From Streptomyces sedi (GTDB lineage: Bacteria > Actinomycetota > Actinomycetes > Streptomycetales > Streptomycetaceae), in NCBI RefSeq assembly GCF_006335015.1, contig NZ_VDGT01000006.1:1-64000 (forward strand): a stretch of DNA of 64,000 bases, written 5' to 3'. The notes beneath the pieces are model-generated. The model did no database searches. It was not told the DNA's origin and saw only the letters and a list, made by a program, of their open reading frames with translations. Position numbers and translations under genes: made by a program. Positions 1 to 7,797 of the stretch are shown piece by piece (position 1 is the stretch's first letter; the number at the start of each line of letters is the position of its first letter).

Positions 1-511
1 CCCCGCCCGCGACCCGCGTGACGGTGCGATAGCCGTCGGGGTCGATCTCCAGGGTGAACAGGCCGTCGACGGTGTAGAGGCCGCGGCCCAGGTTGCCGCC
101 GTTCTCCGCGACGCCGACCAGCACGGGGCCGGCGACGGACCAGTGCTCCGAGCCGTCCGTGCCGTAGCGCACCAGCGCGGTGCCGCCGATGTCCGTGTCG
201 TGGGCGGCGCCGGTCTCGGCATGGGTGACGCGCACCACCAGCGGACCCCGGTAGACCACGGCGGCGGGCGTGCCGTCCGCGTGGGTCGACAGCACCAGCC
301 GTTCGACCTCGTCCACCACCGGCACCCCGGTCACCGGCGCGTCGCAGCGCTCCCCCGCCGGCATCTCCCACGGCGCGGACGGCGCGGGCTCCCAGCCTCC
401 GGCCTCCGCGCCGTCGACGGTCGCGCCGGCCGCCGGCGGGGCGCCCGCCCCCAGCAGCAGGGCGGCGACGGCAGCCGCCAGCAGGGGAGTTCGCCCGTTC
501 CTCAGTCGCAT
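1..511 (-). CDS. Secreted protein of unknown function (3' end cut off)
   Basis: Reading leftward from an ATG at 511 the frame stays open to the window edge, so only the first 170 residues are visible. A GGAGAGAAAG ribosome-binding site lies just before the ATG. The N-terminus is a signal peptide: MRLRNGR, then an Ala/Leu-rich core (LLAAAVAALLLGAG) and a likely cleavage around AGA-TVD. The mature part is a beta-strand-like sequence with repeated short hydrophobic stretches (VERLVLS, AAVVYRG, GLFTLEID) and one visible Cys. I do not recognise the family. It is probably exported and soluble, because no second membrane segment is visible in the part shown. The gene is divergent from the PstS-like gene on its right. 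Confidence 0.75.
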   Translation of the reverse strand, partial: MRLRNGRTPLLAAAVAALLLGAGAPPAAGATVDGAEAGGWEPAPSAPWEMPAGERCDAPVTGVPVVDEVERLVLSTHADGTPAAVVYRGPLVVRVTHAETGAAHDTDIGGTALVRYGTDGSEHWSVAGPVLVGVAENGGNLGRGLYTVDGLFTLEIDPDGYRTVTRVAGG

Positions 512-673
512 CTTTCTCTCCGTTCGACGAGACACGACGCGGCGCACTCGGCGCGCCACTCGCGCCCCGCGTCCCACGCGGGCGCGGGCGCCTCGTTGAC
601 GCCCGGATGAACAGCCGTCGACGGCTGGACCACCTTGCCCACGCCCCGTCAACCTAGGTCATACGTTTGCCGG

Positions 674-2215
674 GTGGACATCCTTCGGTGGGACGTCTTC
701 CTCACCGTTCTCGGTGTGGTGGTCCCCATCTTCGCCGCGCTCTACGAGTTCGTCTTCGTCGGCCGCAAGCGCCTCGGCTACCGGGTCCAGATGGACACCA
801 TCGCCAGTGACGAGGTGCACTCGGCGTACGCCGGCTCGCTCCAACGGCTGGAACGCGACGACGGCGACCCGCTGGTCGACCCGTCCTTCGTGCTGCTGCG
901 CTTCGAGAACAACGGCGCCACCCACATCGACGAGACCGACTACGCGGTCCTCGACGACGACCGGGTCGGCATCCGCGTCGTCTTCCCCGGCCGGAGGGTG
1001 GCGGGGCTCGTCGTCACCGAGCTGAGCCACGACTATCTGCGGCCCTCGTTCGAGGGCGACTCGGGGCTGCATGTCAGGGACGGCGTCATCCAGTTGCCCC
1101 GGGTGCCGATGAACCGGGGCACGCACTACAAGGTGTTGGCCACGCTGGAGCGCGAGCCGGGCGAGAACCGGGCGGCCGGCGCCGCGTTCGCCCCTCCCAA
1201 GGTGATCGGCGGGATCAAGGGCGGCGTCGGCTCGGGCGACATACCGGAGACCCGCAGCCGCACCGGCACCTCGGTCCCGGCCATCGCGCTGGTCTGCTTC
1301 CTGGTGACCATCATCGTCACGCAGTTACTCATCTCGCTCAACGACGAGAACGCGCCGCTCGACTGCGCCTCCGGCAGGCTGACCCTGACGGGATCCACGG
1401 CGTTCGAGCCGGTGCTCGAAGACGCGGCGGAGATGTACGAGAGGACCTGCCCCGACGCGACGATCGCGGTCGAGACCCGGGGCAGCAGCGACGGACTGAC
1501 CGAGCTGGAGAGCGCCGGTCGCGACCACGAGCGGGGCAGACCCCCGATGCTGGCCTTCTCCGACGGCCCCAAGCCGGAGGACCACCCGCTGCTGCTGCCG
1601 CGCCCCGTCGCCCTCTCCCTCTTCACCCTGGTGGTCAACGAGGAGGCCGGCGTCCTGGATCTGACGCCCGAGCAGCTGCGCTCCGTCTTCGACGGCACGT
1701 ACACCAACTGGTCCCAGCTGGGCGGCGAGGACATGCCGATCCGGGTGGTCGGCAGGGACGACGGTTCCGGCACCCGGCGGGTCCTCCAGCACCAGGTACT
1801 CGCCGGCGACCGCGAGCCGGGCAGCACCTCGGACAACTGCCGCGACCGCGACCCCGGCGCCCCGGTGACCCGCTGCGAACGCCGCTCGACGCCCGAGGTG
1901 TTGGACGCGGTCACGGAGACCCCCGGCGCGATCGGCTACGCCGAGCTGGGCGCCGCCCTGAACCGCGAGGAGCTGCCCCGGCTCCGGCTCTCCGGGCACG
2001 AGGCGTCGACCGAGACCGCCGACCACGGGGCCTACCCGTTCTGGGAAACCGAACTCGCCTATACCTATGGCGAGTTGGACGCGGATTCGCTGGCCGCGAG
2101 CTTTCTGCGCTACCTCACCAAGGACGTCGGCCGCGACCTCATCCGCGCCCAGGGCCACCGCCCCTGCACGGAGCTGCGGAACCCGGTCCTCTGCCGTCCG
2201 GCGTCCGGGGAGTAG
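674..2215 (+). CDS. Membrane-tethered PstS-like substrate-binding-domain protein
   Basis: This 513-residue protein is read from a GTG at 674; an ATG 39 bases upstream would add 13 residues unlike a membrane-protein start. Residues 8-29 and about 201-221 are membrane segments. Residues 30-200 form a beta-rich domain I do not recognise, and residues 231-500 resemble the PBP-like/PstS phosphate-binding fold. Binding-loop signatures are visible: LTGSTAFEPV near 239, TRGSSDGL near 269 and GRDDGSGTRR near 361. Ordinary PstS proteins are lipoproteins next to pstCAB. Here the fold ends a two-pass membrane protein and no transporter gene is near. By topology the binding domain would be outside and the 30-200 domain inside, which suggests a sensor or scavenger. 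The ligand is inferred from the fold only. A hairpin at 2246-2274 follows the stop. Confidence 0.7.
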   Translation: MDILRWDVFLTVLGVVVPIFAALYEFVFVGRKRLGYRVQMDTIASDEVHSAYAGSLQRLERDDGDPLVDPSFVLLRFENNGATHIDETDYAVLDDDRVGIRVVFPGRRVAGLVVTELSHDYLRPSFEGDSGLHVRDGVIQLPRVPMNRGTHYKVLATLEREPGENRAAGAAFAPPKVIGGIKGGVGSGDIPETRSRTGTSVPAIALVCFLVTIIVTQLLISLNDENAPLDCASGRLTLTGSTAFEPVLEDAAEMYERTCPDATIAVETRGSSDGLTELESAGRDHERGRPPMLAFSDGPKPEDHPLLLPRPVALSLFTLVVNEEAGVLDLTPEQLRSVFDGTYTNWSQLGGEDMPIRVVGRDDGSGTRRVLQHQVLAGDREPGSTSDNCRDRDPGAPVTRCERRSTPEVLDAVTETPGAIGYAELGAALNREELPRLRLSGHEASTETADHGAYPFWETELAYTYGELDADSLAASFLRYLTKDVGRDLIRAQGHRPCTELRNPVLCRPASGE

Positions 2216-2245
2216 GGGCGCCTGCCGCGCCCCGCCCCTCCGCGG

Positions 2246-2274
2246 CCCCGCGCCACGGCCGGACGGGCGCGGGG
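2246..2274 (+). terminator. Hairpin terminator after the PstS-like gene
   Basis: CCCCGCGCC and GGCGCGGGG form a perfect 9-bp stem around an 11-base loop, 30 bases after the stop codon. There is no T-tract, which is usual for Streptomyces terminators. Confidence 0.55.
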
Positions 2275-2305
2275 TCGCGGAATACCCCGGGTGGAGGGCG
2301 TTCAA

Positions 2306-2317
2306 TGAAGCGTTTCA
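2306..2317. promoter_or_regulatory. LacI-family operator candidate (distal)
   Basis: TGAAGCGTTTCA has inverted TGAA/TTCA arms around a central CG, the usual form of operators for LacI/GalR repressors in actinobacteria. The palindrome is imperfect only at the two positions flanking the centre. Confidence 0.5.
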
Positions 2318-2546
2318 CGCCATTCGAGCGGGCTCGGACGCGACCTGTGGCGCGCCTCGTTCGGTACTGCGGACGAGCGGCGCGCGACGCGGCGGGCGGA
2401 GCGCCATGGGGCCCTGCACACCCCTTGACGGGGACAAGTTGGCGTTGTCAGACTCCGGGGACCCGAGCGCTCGCCGATCACCCAGGGGGGCGGGTGCTGG
2501 GGCCCCTCTTCCCATCGCTCAGCCGTGCCGTTCTCCGGCCGTTAAA

Positions 2547-2558
2547 TGAATCGATTCA
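2547..2558. promoter_or_regulatory. LacI-family operator candidate (proximal)
   Basis: TGAATCGATTCA is a perfect 12-bp palindrome with a central CG, 45 bases before the binding-protein start. Its position suits repression of the importer operon. No lacI gene is adjacent; the nearest in the window is at 17543 and serves another importer. Confidence 0.6.
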
Positions 2559-2603
2559 CGGCGGGCCGTTCCCGTTTTGTTCACCGAGCAAGGAGGCTCT
2601 TCG

Positions 2604-3908
2604 ATGCCCAACACGAAGACCGCGCTGAGAGGGCTCGCCGTGGCCCTGGCCGGCGCGCTGACGCTGACCGCCTGCGGCGGCGACGGCGGGAGCGGCGACG
2701 GAAAGGTGACGCTCCGGTTCACCTGGTGGGGCACCGAGGGGCGGGCCGACCGCTACCAGGAGGCCGTCGACCTCTTCGAGGAGCAGAACCCCGACATCAC
2801 CGTGCAGACCAGCTTCGCCGAGTTCAACGACTACTGGACCCAGCGCAGCACCGACGGCACCTCGGGCGAGCTGCCCGACGTGATGCAGATGGACCTCTCC
2901 CGCCTGCTGGAGTACGGCAACGGCGGGCTCCTCCACGACCTCGGCGAGTTCGAGGGCGACGTGTTGGACACCTCCGGCATCGAGGAGGAGCTGCTGGCCT
3001 CCGGGCGGGCCAACGAGCAGCTGGTCGCCGTGCCCACCGGCACCAACACCTTCGCGCTCTTCTACAACCCGGACCTGATCGAGGAGTTGGGCGTCGAGCT
3101 GCCCGAGTGGGACTACGACTGGGACGAGTACCGGGAGTTCATGAGGGCCACCGGCGAGGCCGGCGCCGGGGCGGACCCGCGGGTCCACGGGCCCAACGAC
3201 TACACGATGATCTGGTGGCTGTTCATGATCCACCTGGTGCAGCAGGGGGTCGAGCCGTTCGCGGAGAACGGCGAGATGAACTTCTCCGAGGACGACATGC
3301 GGGAGTTCATCGGCTCGGCCGACGGGCTGCGGGAGCCGGAGAACCTCACCTTCCCCACGGCCCGCACCGAGCAGCTGCTGCCGAAGAGCGGCTTCACCTC
3401 GGCGGAGACCCCCGTCGAGTTCAACTGGGACAACATGCTCAGCCAGGCGTCCCAGGACGCGGGCAGCGACAACCTCCAGCTGATGCCGCCGCCTTCGGGG
3501 CCCGACGGCGAGAAGCACCTGTTCCTGAAGCCGACCATGCAGCTGGCGGTCGGGGCGAACAGCGCGCACCCCGAGGAGTCGGCGAAGCTGATCGACTTCC
3601 TGATCAACTCGCCCGAGGCCGGCGAGATCATCGGCACCGAGCTGGGCATCCCGGCCGCGCGGGAGCGCCTCGACTCGCTCCAGGTCGAGCCCGGCAGCCC
3701 CGACGAGCGGGTCGTCGAGTACGAGCAGCGGGTGCGGGACGAGGGGTATGTCACCGAGTCGGCCCCGTTCCACCCGGAGGGCTTCGGCGCGGTCGAGCAG
3801 GAGTACGTGCACGTGCTGGGGAACGAGTTCGGCTACGGGGACATGAGCGTCGACGACTTCGTCGAGCGCTGGTTCTCCGAGGCGCGGAACCTGCTGATCA
3901 CCTACTGA
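2604..3908 (+). CDS. Sugar ABC transporter substrate-binding lipoprotein
   Basis: The protein has 434 residues. The ATG at 2604 is set by an AGGAGG site eight bases upstream. A lipoprotein signal with lipobox LTAC ends around residue 20, so the mature protein is anchored to the outer face of the membrane. The rest is a family-1 extracellular solute-binding fold: FTWWGTEGRADRYQEA, a DVMQMDLSRL segment, and PTGTNTFALFYNPDL, where a ligand-contacting loop is usual. It delivers a carbohydrate to the two permeases that follow; the sugar cannot be named from sequence. It heads an operon of four co-directional genes, with 176 hairpin-rich bases before the first permease, as often seen where the binding protein is made in excess. 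LacI-type operators upstream suggest sugar induction. Confidence 0.88.
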   Translation: MPNTKTALRGLAVALAGALTLTACGGDGGSGDGKVTLRFTWWGTEGRADRYQEAVDLFEEQNPDITVQTSFAEFNDYWTQRSTDGTSGELPDVMQMDLSRLLEYGNGGLLHDLGEFEGDVLDTSGIEEELLASGRANEQLVAVPTGTNTFALFYNPDLIEELGVELPEWDYDWDEYREFMRATGEAGAGADPRVHGPNDYTMIWWLFMIHLVQQGVEPFAENGEMNFSEDDMREFIGSADGLREPENLTFPTARTEQLLPKSGFTSAETPVEFNWDNMLSQASQDAGSDNLQLMPPPSGPDGEKHLFLKPTMQLAVGANSAHPEESAKLIDFLINSPEAGEIIGTELGIPAARERLDSLQVEPGSPDERVVEYEQRVRDEGYVTESAPFHPEGFGAVEQEYVHVLGNEFGYGDMSVDDFVERWFSEARNLLITY

Positions 3909-3919
3909 CCGGCCACTGA

Positions 3920-4020
3920 CCGCCCCGCGGGCGGCCGGCCCCGGCGCCCCCACCGGCCCGGCCGCCCGCGCGGGCGTCCCCCTGGCACGCGCCCCCGTCG
4001 CGCGCGCTCCCTTCGCGCGC
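3920..4020 (+). other. Hairpin-rich spacer between binding protein and permease genes
   Basis: Two stem-loops are evident. CCGCCC-CGC-GGGCGG lies at 3920-3934. GCGCGCG and CGCGCGC pair around a 7-base loop at 4000-4020. They may protect the 3' end of the binding-protein message or partly terminate transcription, lowering permease expression. Confidence 0.4.
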
Positions 4021-4084
4021 CGGGGCACGCGCCCCTCCCCCAGCCGGACCTCCCCCGCCGAACCCCCCCGAACGGAAAACGCCC

Positions 4085-5035
4085 ATGTCGCTGTCCCCGC
4101 AGGCGTCCAGGGCCGCGCCCAAGCGCCGGCCAGGACCGCCCCGTTCCCGGCGGCGCACCGCCGAGACGCGGGCCGGTTACGCCTTCCTCGCGCCCTGGCT
4201 CCTCGGCTTCCTCGCCCTGACGGCCGGGCCGATGATCGCCTCGGCCTATCTCGCCTTCACCGACTACCACCCGATCAGGGGCGGCAGTTGGATCGGGCTC
4301 GACAACTTCGACCGGCTCCTCGACGACCCGCGCTTCCTGGACTCCGTCGAGGTGACGGCGACCTACGCCGTGGTGGGCACGCCCATCAAGCTGGCCGCCG
4401 CGCTGGGCGTGGCGATGCTGCTCAACTCGCGGCGCCGCGGGCAGGGCACCTACCGCTCGCTCTTCTACGCGCCGTCGCTGATCGGGGCGAGCGTCTCCGT
4501 GGCCATCGTCTGGAAGGCGATGTTCAACGACCAGGGCATCGTCGACGACATCGGCCGGTTCTTCGGGATGTCGGGCGGCGGCTGGGTGGGCAACCCGGAC
4601 CTGACGCTGCCGATGATGATCCTGCTGGCGGTCTGGCAGTTCGGCGCGCCGATGGTGATCTTCCTCGCCGGGCTCAAGCAGATCCCCCACGAGCTGTACG
4701 AGGCGGCGCAGGTGGACGGCGCCGGGCCGGCGCGGCGGTTCTTCCGGATCACGCTGCCGATGCTCTCGCCGGTGCTCTTCTTCAACCTGGTGCTGGAGAC
4801 GATCAACTCGTTCCAGATCTTCGCCTCGGCGTTCATCATCTCGGGCGGCCAGGGCGGTCCCGCCAACTCCACGCTCTTCTACACCCTCTACCTGTACCAG
4901 CGCGGCTTCGGCCAGGGGCAGCTCGGCTACGCCGCGGCGATGGCCTGGCTGCTGGTGATCGTGGTCGGGATCATCACCCTGGTGTTCTTCAGGACCTCCA
5001 GGTACTGGGTCCACTACTCGGGAGACGGCCGATGA
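4085..5035 (+). CDS. Sugar ABC transporter permease (MalF/UgpA type)
   Basis: This is a 316-residue inner-membrane permease of the carbohydrate-uptake family. A basic N-terminus (to about residue 25) precedes roughly six membrane segments, starting with YAFLAPWLLGFLAL. The cytoplasmic EAA loop that docks on the ATPase is visible as ELYEAAQVDGAGPARRFF, followed by the usual ITLPMLSP. It should pair with the next permease to form the channel. The stop overlaps the next ATG (ATGA), so the two are translationally coupled. No ATP-binding subunit is encoded here, so energy probably comes from a shared MsiK-like ATPase. The start has only a weak ribosome-binding site. Confidence 0.88.
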   Translation: MSLSPQASRAAPKRRPGPPRSRRRTAETRAGYAFLAPWLLGFLALTAGPMIASAYLAFTDYHPIRGGSWIGLDNFDRLLDDPRFLDSVEVTATYAVVGTPIKLAAALGVAMLLNSRRRGQGTYRSLFYAPSLIGASVSVAIVWKAMFNDQGIVDDIGRFFGMSGGGWVGNPDLTLPMMILLAVWQFGAPMVIFLAGLKQIPHELYEAAQVDGAGPARRFFRITLPMLSPVLFFNLVLETINSFQIFASAFIISGGQGGPANSTLFYTLYLYQRGFGQGQLGYAAAMAWLLVIVVGIITLVFFRTSRYWVHYSGDGR

Positions 5036-5967
5036 GCACTCCACTTCAGACGGAACCGCGACCGGAGCCACACGGGAACCCCGAGCCGGCGCGGGAACCG
5101 GCGCGCGGCGCGCTCGCACGGCGCGCGGCGGGCCGCAGGCGCGGGCGCACGCTCGGCTTCCACCTCGCGGCGTGGGCGCTGGCGGTGGTGGTGCTCTACC
5201 CGGGCGTGTGGATGGTGCTCTCCGCGTTCCGGCCGAGCAGCGAGATCATCGGCCAGACGGGGCTGATCCCCGACCAGACCACCCTGGACAACTTCCGCAA
5301 GGCGTTCGAGGGCATCGGCGGGATCTCGTTCTGGACCTTCTTCGGGAACTCGCTCTTCCTGGCCGCCGCCTCGGTGATCGGCGTCTGCCTGTCCTGCTCG
5401 GTCTCCGCCTACGCCTTCGCGCGGATCGACTTCCCCGGGCGGAGCGTCTTCTTCGCGCTGATGATCGGGACGCTGCTGCTCCCGTTCCATGTGGTGATCA
5501 TCCCGCAGTTCATCATGTTCAACGAGATCGGCTGGACGGACTCCTATCTGCCGCTGCTGGTCGGGAAGTTCCTGGCGACCGACGCGTTCTTCGTCTTCCT
5601 GATGGTGCAGTTCATGCGGAACCTGCCGCGTGAACTGGACGAGTCGGCGCGGATCGACGGCGCGGGGCATCCGCGGATCTTCGTCTCGATCGTGCTGCCG
5701 CTGATGCGGCCGGTGCTGGCGACGGCGTCGATCTTCGCGTTCATCTGGAGCTGGAACGACTTCCTGGCGCCGTTGATCTACCTGCGGTCGCCCGACTCCT
5801 ATCCGCTGCCGCTGATGCTGCGGCAGTACACGGACCAGACGACGACGTCGGACTACGGCGCGCAGATGGCGGCGGCGGTGCTGGCGCTGGTGCCGGTGCT
5901 GATCTTCTTCGTGCTGTTCCAGCGGTACATCGTCGAAGGTGTCGCGACCCAGGGTCTGAAGGGCTGA
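5032..5967 (+). CDS. Sugar ABC transporter permease (MalG/UgpE type)
   Basis: The 311-residue partner permease starts at the ATG that overlaps the previous stop by four bases. An Arg/Pro-rich cytoplasmic tail of about 40 residues precedes the first membrane segment (AAWALAVVVLYPGVWMVL). The EAA loop is seen as ELDESARIDGAGHPRIF followed by IVLPLMRP. The protein ends in VATQGLKG, typical of MalG-type permeases. Its role is to form half of the translocation pore for the sugar captured by the lipoprotein at 2604. It is followed after five bases by the small membrane protein gene at 5973, so all four genes look co-transcribed. Confidence 0.88.
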   Translation: MSTPLQTEPRPEPHGNPEPAREPARGALARRAAGRRRGRTLGFHLAAWALAVVVLYPGVWMVLSAFRPSSEIIGQTGLIPDQTTLDNFRKAFEGIGGISFWTFFGNSLFLAAASVIGVCLSCSVSAYAFARIDFPGRSVFFALMIGTLLLPFHVVIIPQFIMFNEIGWTDSYLPLLVGKFLATDAFFVFLMVQFMRNLPRELDESARIDGAGHPRIFVSIVLPLMRPVLATASIFAFIWSWNDFLAPLIYLRSPDSYPLPLMLRQYTDQTTTSDYGAQMAAAVLALVPVLIFFVLFQRYIVEGVATQGLKG

Positions 5968-5972
5968 GGCGG

Positions 5973-6599
5973 ATGGCGGCGGCGGGGCCCTGCGGGCGGG
6001 GGCGGTCGGAACGGTCCGGCGAACGACGGGAACGGGCCGGCGGGCTCGCGCTCTTCGGCGAGGTGGTGATCGTCGGCGCGGTGGTCGCGGTGCTGGCCGT
6101 TCCGCTGGTGACGCTGCTGCCGGCGCTCGCCGCCGGGGTCGCCCATCTGCGGCGGCAGCTGACCGGGCACAGCGTGCGGATGGCGGATCTGCTGCGGGAC
6201 TTCGCCACCGCGTGGGGTGAGCTGTGGCGGCTGTCGCTCGCGGCGCTGGGGGCCGCGCTGGTCCTGCTGTGGAACGTGTCGCTGGCGCAGGCCGGGCTGG
6301 TGCCGGGCGCCGGCGGACTGCGGGTGCTGACCTGGGCGCTGCTGCTGGCGTGGGCGGTGCTGCTGCTGCGGGTCGCGGCCCGGTGGCGCCCCGGCGCGGA
6401 ACGGGGGGCCGCGCTGCTGCGGCTGTCCGCCGAGGAGGCGCCGCGCGACCCGGGCGGCTCCGCGCTGCTGGCGGCCGGGGTGCTGCTGTGCGGCACGTTC
6501 GTGTGGATGCTGCCGCCGCTGCTGCTGCTGGCGGGCGGGCTGCTTGCGCTGGCGTCGCTGGGCGTGGAGACGAGGGCCGCGGCCCGCGGCGAGGGCTGA
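5973..6599 (+). CDS. Integral membrane protein, YesL/DUF624-like
   Basis: The protein has 208 residues with about four or five hydrophobic segments. The motif after the first segment, VPLVTLLPALAAGVAHLRRQL, followed by a short RMADLLRDFATAWGEL helix, resembles the DUF624 (YesL) family. Genes of that family often sit beside carbohydrate importers in Firmicutes and Actinobacteria; their molecular role is unknown. It starts five bases after the permease stop with a GAGG-type site, so it is probably the last gene of the importer operon. Assignment rests on pattern and context only. It converges with the cysteine-rich protein gene at 6623. Confidence 0.55.
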   Translation: MAAAGPCGRGRSERSGERRERAGGLALFGEVVIVGAVVAVLAVPLVTLLPALAAGVAHLRRQLTGHSVRMADLLRDFATAWGELWRLSLAALGAALVLLWNVSLAQAGLVPGAGGLRVLTWALLLAWAVLLLRVAARWRPGAERGAALLRLSAEEAPRDPGGSALLAAGVLLCGTFVWMLPPLLLLAGGLLALASLGVETRAAARGEG

Positions 6600-6622
6600 G
6601 GGTTGCCGCGCGTCGCGCCCGT

Positions 6623-7633
6623 TCACAGCCACTGCCAGCAGACCGTGTACCCCAGCTCGGGGAAGTGCTCGTGCCGCCAGGTCGTCGCCCCGTAGTCGCC
6701 GCAGAAGTCGCCGCCGGGACCGCCGTCGGCACGGCCGGTGACATAGACGTTGGCCTGGCCGCAACCGGTGAAGGAGAACGTGGGCGCGTTCTCAGGGCCC
6801 GTCATCAGCAGGCAGTTGTCGACGGCCGCGAGGCCCGCGTCGTCCGGGTAGTTCATCCGCAGGCACAGCCGGACGTCCAACGTGTCCCAACCGGAGACCG
6901 AGAAGGACCGACCGTGGTGCCCGGGGGCGGAACGGTCGCAGTCGTCCCAGGAACTCTCGCCGTCGAAGCGGTCGACGACCGTGAAGTTGCCCGTCTGGCA
7001 GGGGGTCTCTTCCCACGGCGCGTCGTCGGTCTGACCGCCGTAGACGCAGCCGCCCGCCCCGGCGTGGTACGCGCTCCCCCCGCTGTGCCGGTAGGCGAGG
7101 CATAACCTGACGTCGAGTGAGGGGTAGGCCACGGTCCAGTCCACGGTCTCGGCGTCCGTGTAGTCCAGGCAGTCGGCGTGGGCCGGGATGACCTCCCTCA
7201 CCTCGAACACGCCGTCACCGCAGGTCACGGGCTCCAGGTCGGCGTCGTCCGGCGTTCCCGCGTTGGCGAAGCAGTCGCCCGCCGACGCGTCCTCGACGGG
7301 GTGGGGCTCCGGCTGGGGCTGGGCGTCGTGGTCCTCGGCCGGCTCGTCCCATCCCGCCCCGGAGTCGGCGGGAGGCGGAGAAGGCGAGGCCGAGCCGCCC
7401 GGTCCCCGCTCGTCGTTCTCGGCGAAGGCCGCGAACAGGGCCAGCGCGACCAGCAGGAGGAGGGCGAGGCCGCAGCCGGAGCCCCTGTCCCGGCCCCCCG
7501 TTGCCCGCCCGCCCCCGTGGCCGTCTCCCGCTCCTCCCCCGCCTCCCCCCGTGAACCGGCTCCGCCCCCCTCCGTCGCCGAGCCAGTCGCCGTCGTCCCC
7601 GCCGAAGCCGCCCCCACCGTCGCCGTCACTCAC
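6623..7633 (-). CDS. Membrane-anchored surface protein with three four-cysteine modules
   Basis: This 336-residue protein starts at a GTG preceded by GAGGAGG seven bases away. Residues 1-53 are Gly/Asp-rich, residues 54-72 are a single membrane segment, and residues 73-117 are a Pro/Glu-rich linker. The rest falls into three tandem modules of four cysteines each: C121/C138/C155/C178, C196/C212/C232/C257 and C274/C291/C311/C332. The spacings are similar and the closing motif recurs (LDVRLCL twice, GYTVCW once). The pattern resembles extracytoplasmic LppU-like proteins of Streptomyces, which usually carry fewer modules. The cysteines probably form disulfides outside the cell. No enzymatic motif is visible, so a binding or envelope role is inference. 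It is followed convergently by the YesL-like gene. Confidence 0.65.
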   Translation of the reverse strand: MSDGDGGGGFGGDDGDWLGDGGGRSRFTGGGGGGAGDGHGGGRATGGRDRGSGCGLALLLLVALALFAAFAENDERGPGGSASPSPPPADSGAGWDEPAEDHDAQPQPEPHPVEDASAGDCFANAGTPDDADLEPVTCGDGVFEVREVIPAHADCLDYTDAETVDWTVAYPSLDVRLCLAYRHSGGSAYHAGAGGCVYGGQTDDAPWEETPCQTGNFTVVDRFDGESSWDDCDRSAPGHHGRSFSVSGWDTLDVRLCLRMNYPDDAGLAAVDNCLLMTGPENAPTFSFTGCGQANVYVTGRADGGPGGDFCGDYGATTWRHEHFPELGYTVCWQWL

Positions 7634-7797
7634 GGGCAATCCCTCCTCGGCACACCGTGAACCCCCGCCCGGAACCACGCCGCCCGCGGGCTCGCCGGTT
7701 CCCGGGCCCGGGAGCGCTCGGGCCGTTACGGGAGAGGGGCCGCCCCGGGGACGCCATGCCGCGAAGGACGCGGGCGCGGGCCGCGGGCGGGCGTCCG

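Larger units (their letters stand above)
2216..2603. other. Intergenic region upstream of the first sugar importer
   Basis: This 388-base gap holds the hairpin at 2246-2274 and two LacI-type operator candidates at 2306-2317 and 2547-2558. I found no convincing coding frame in it. The distal operator lies about 240 bases upstream of the proximal one, a spacing that would allow looping, though it could also belong to a separate upstream promoter. Confidence 0.6.
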
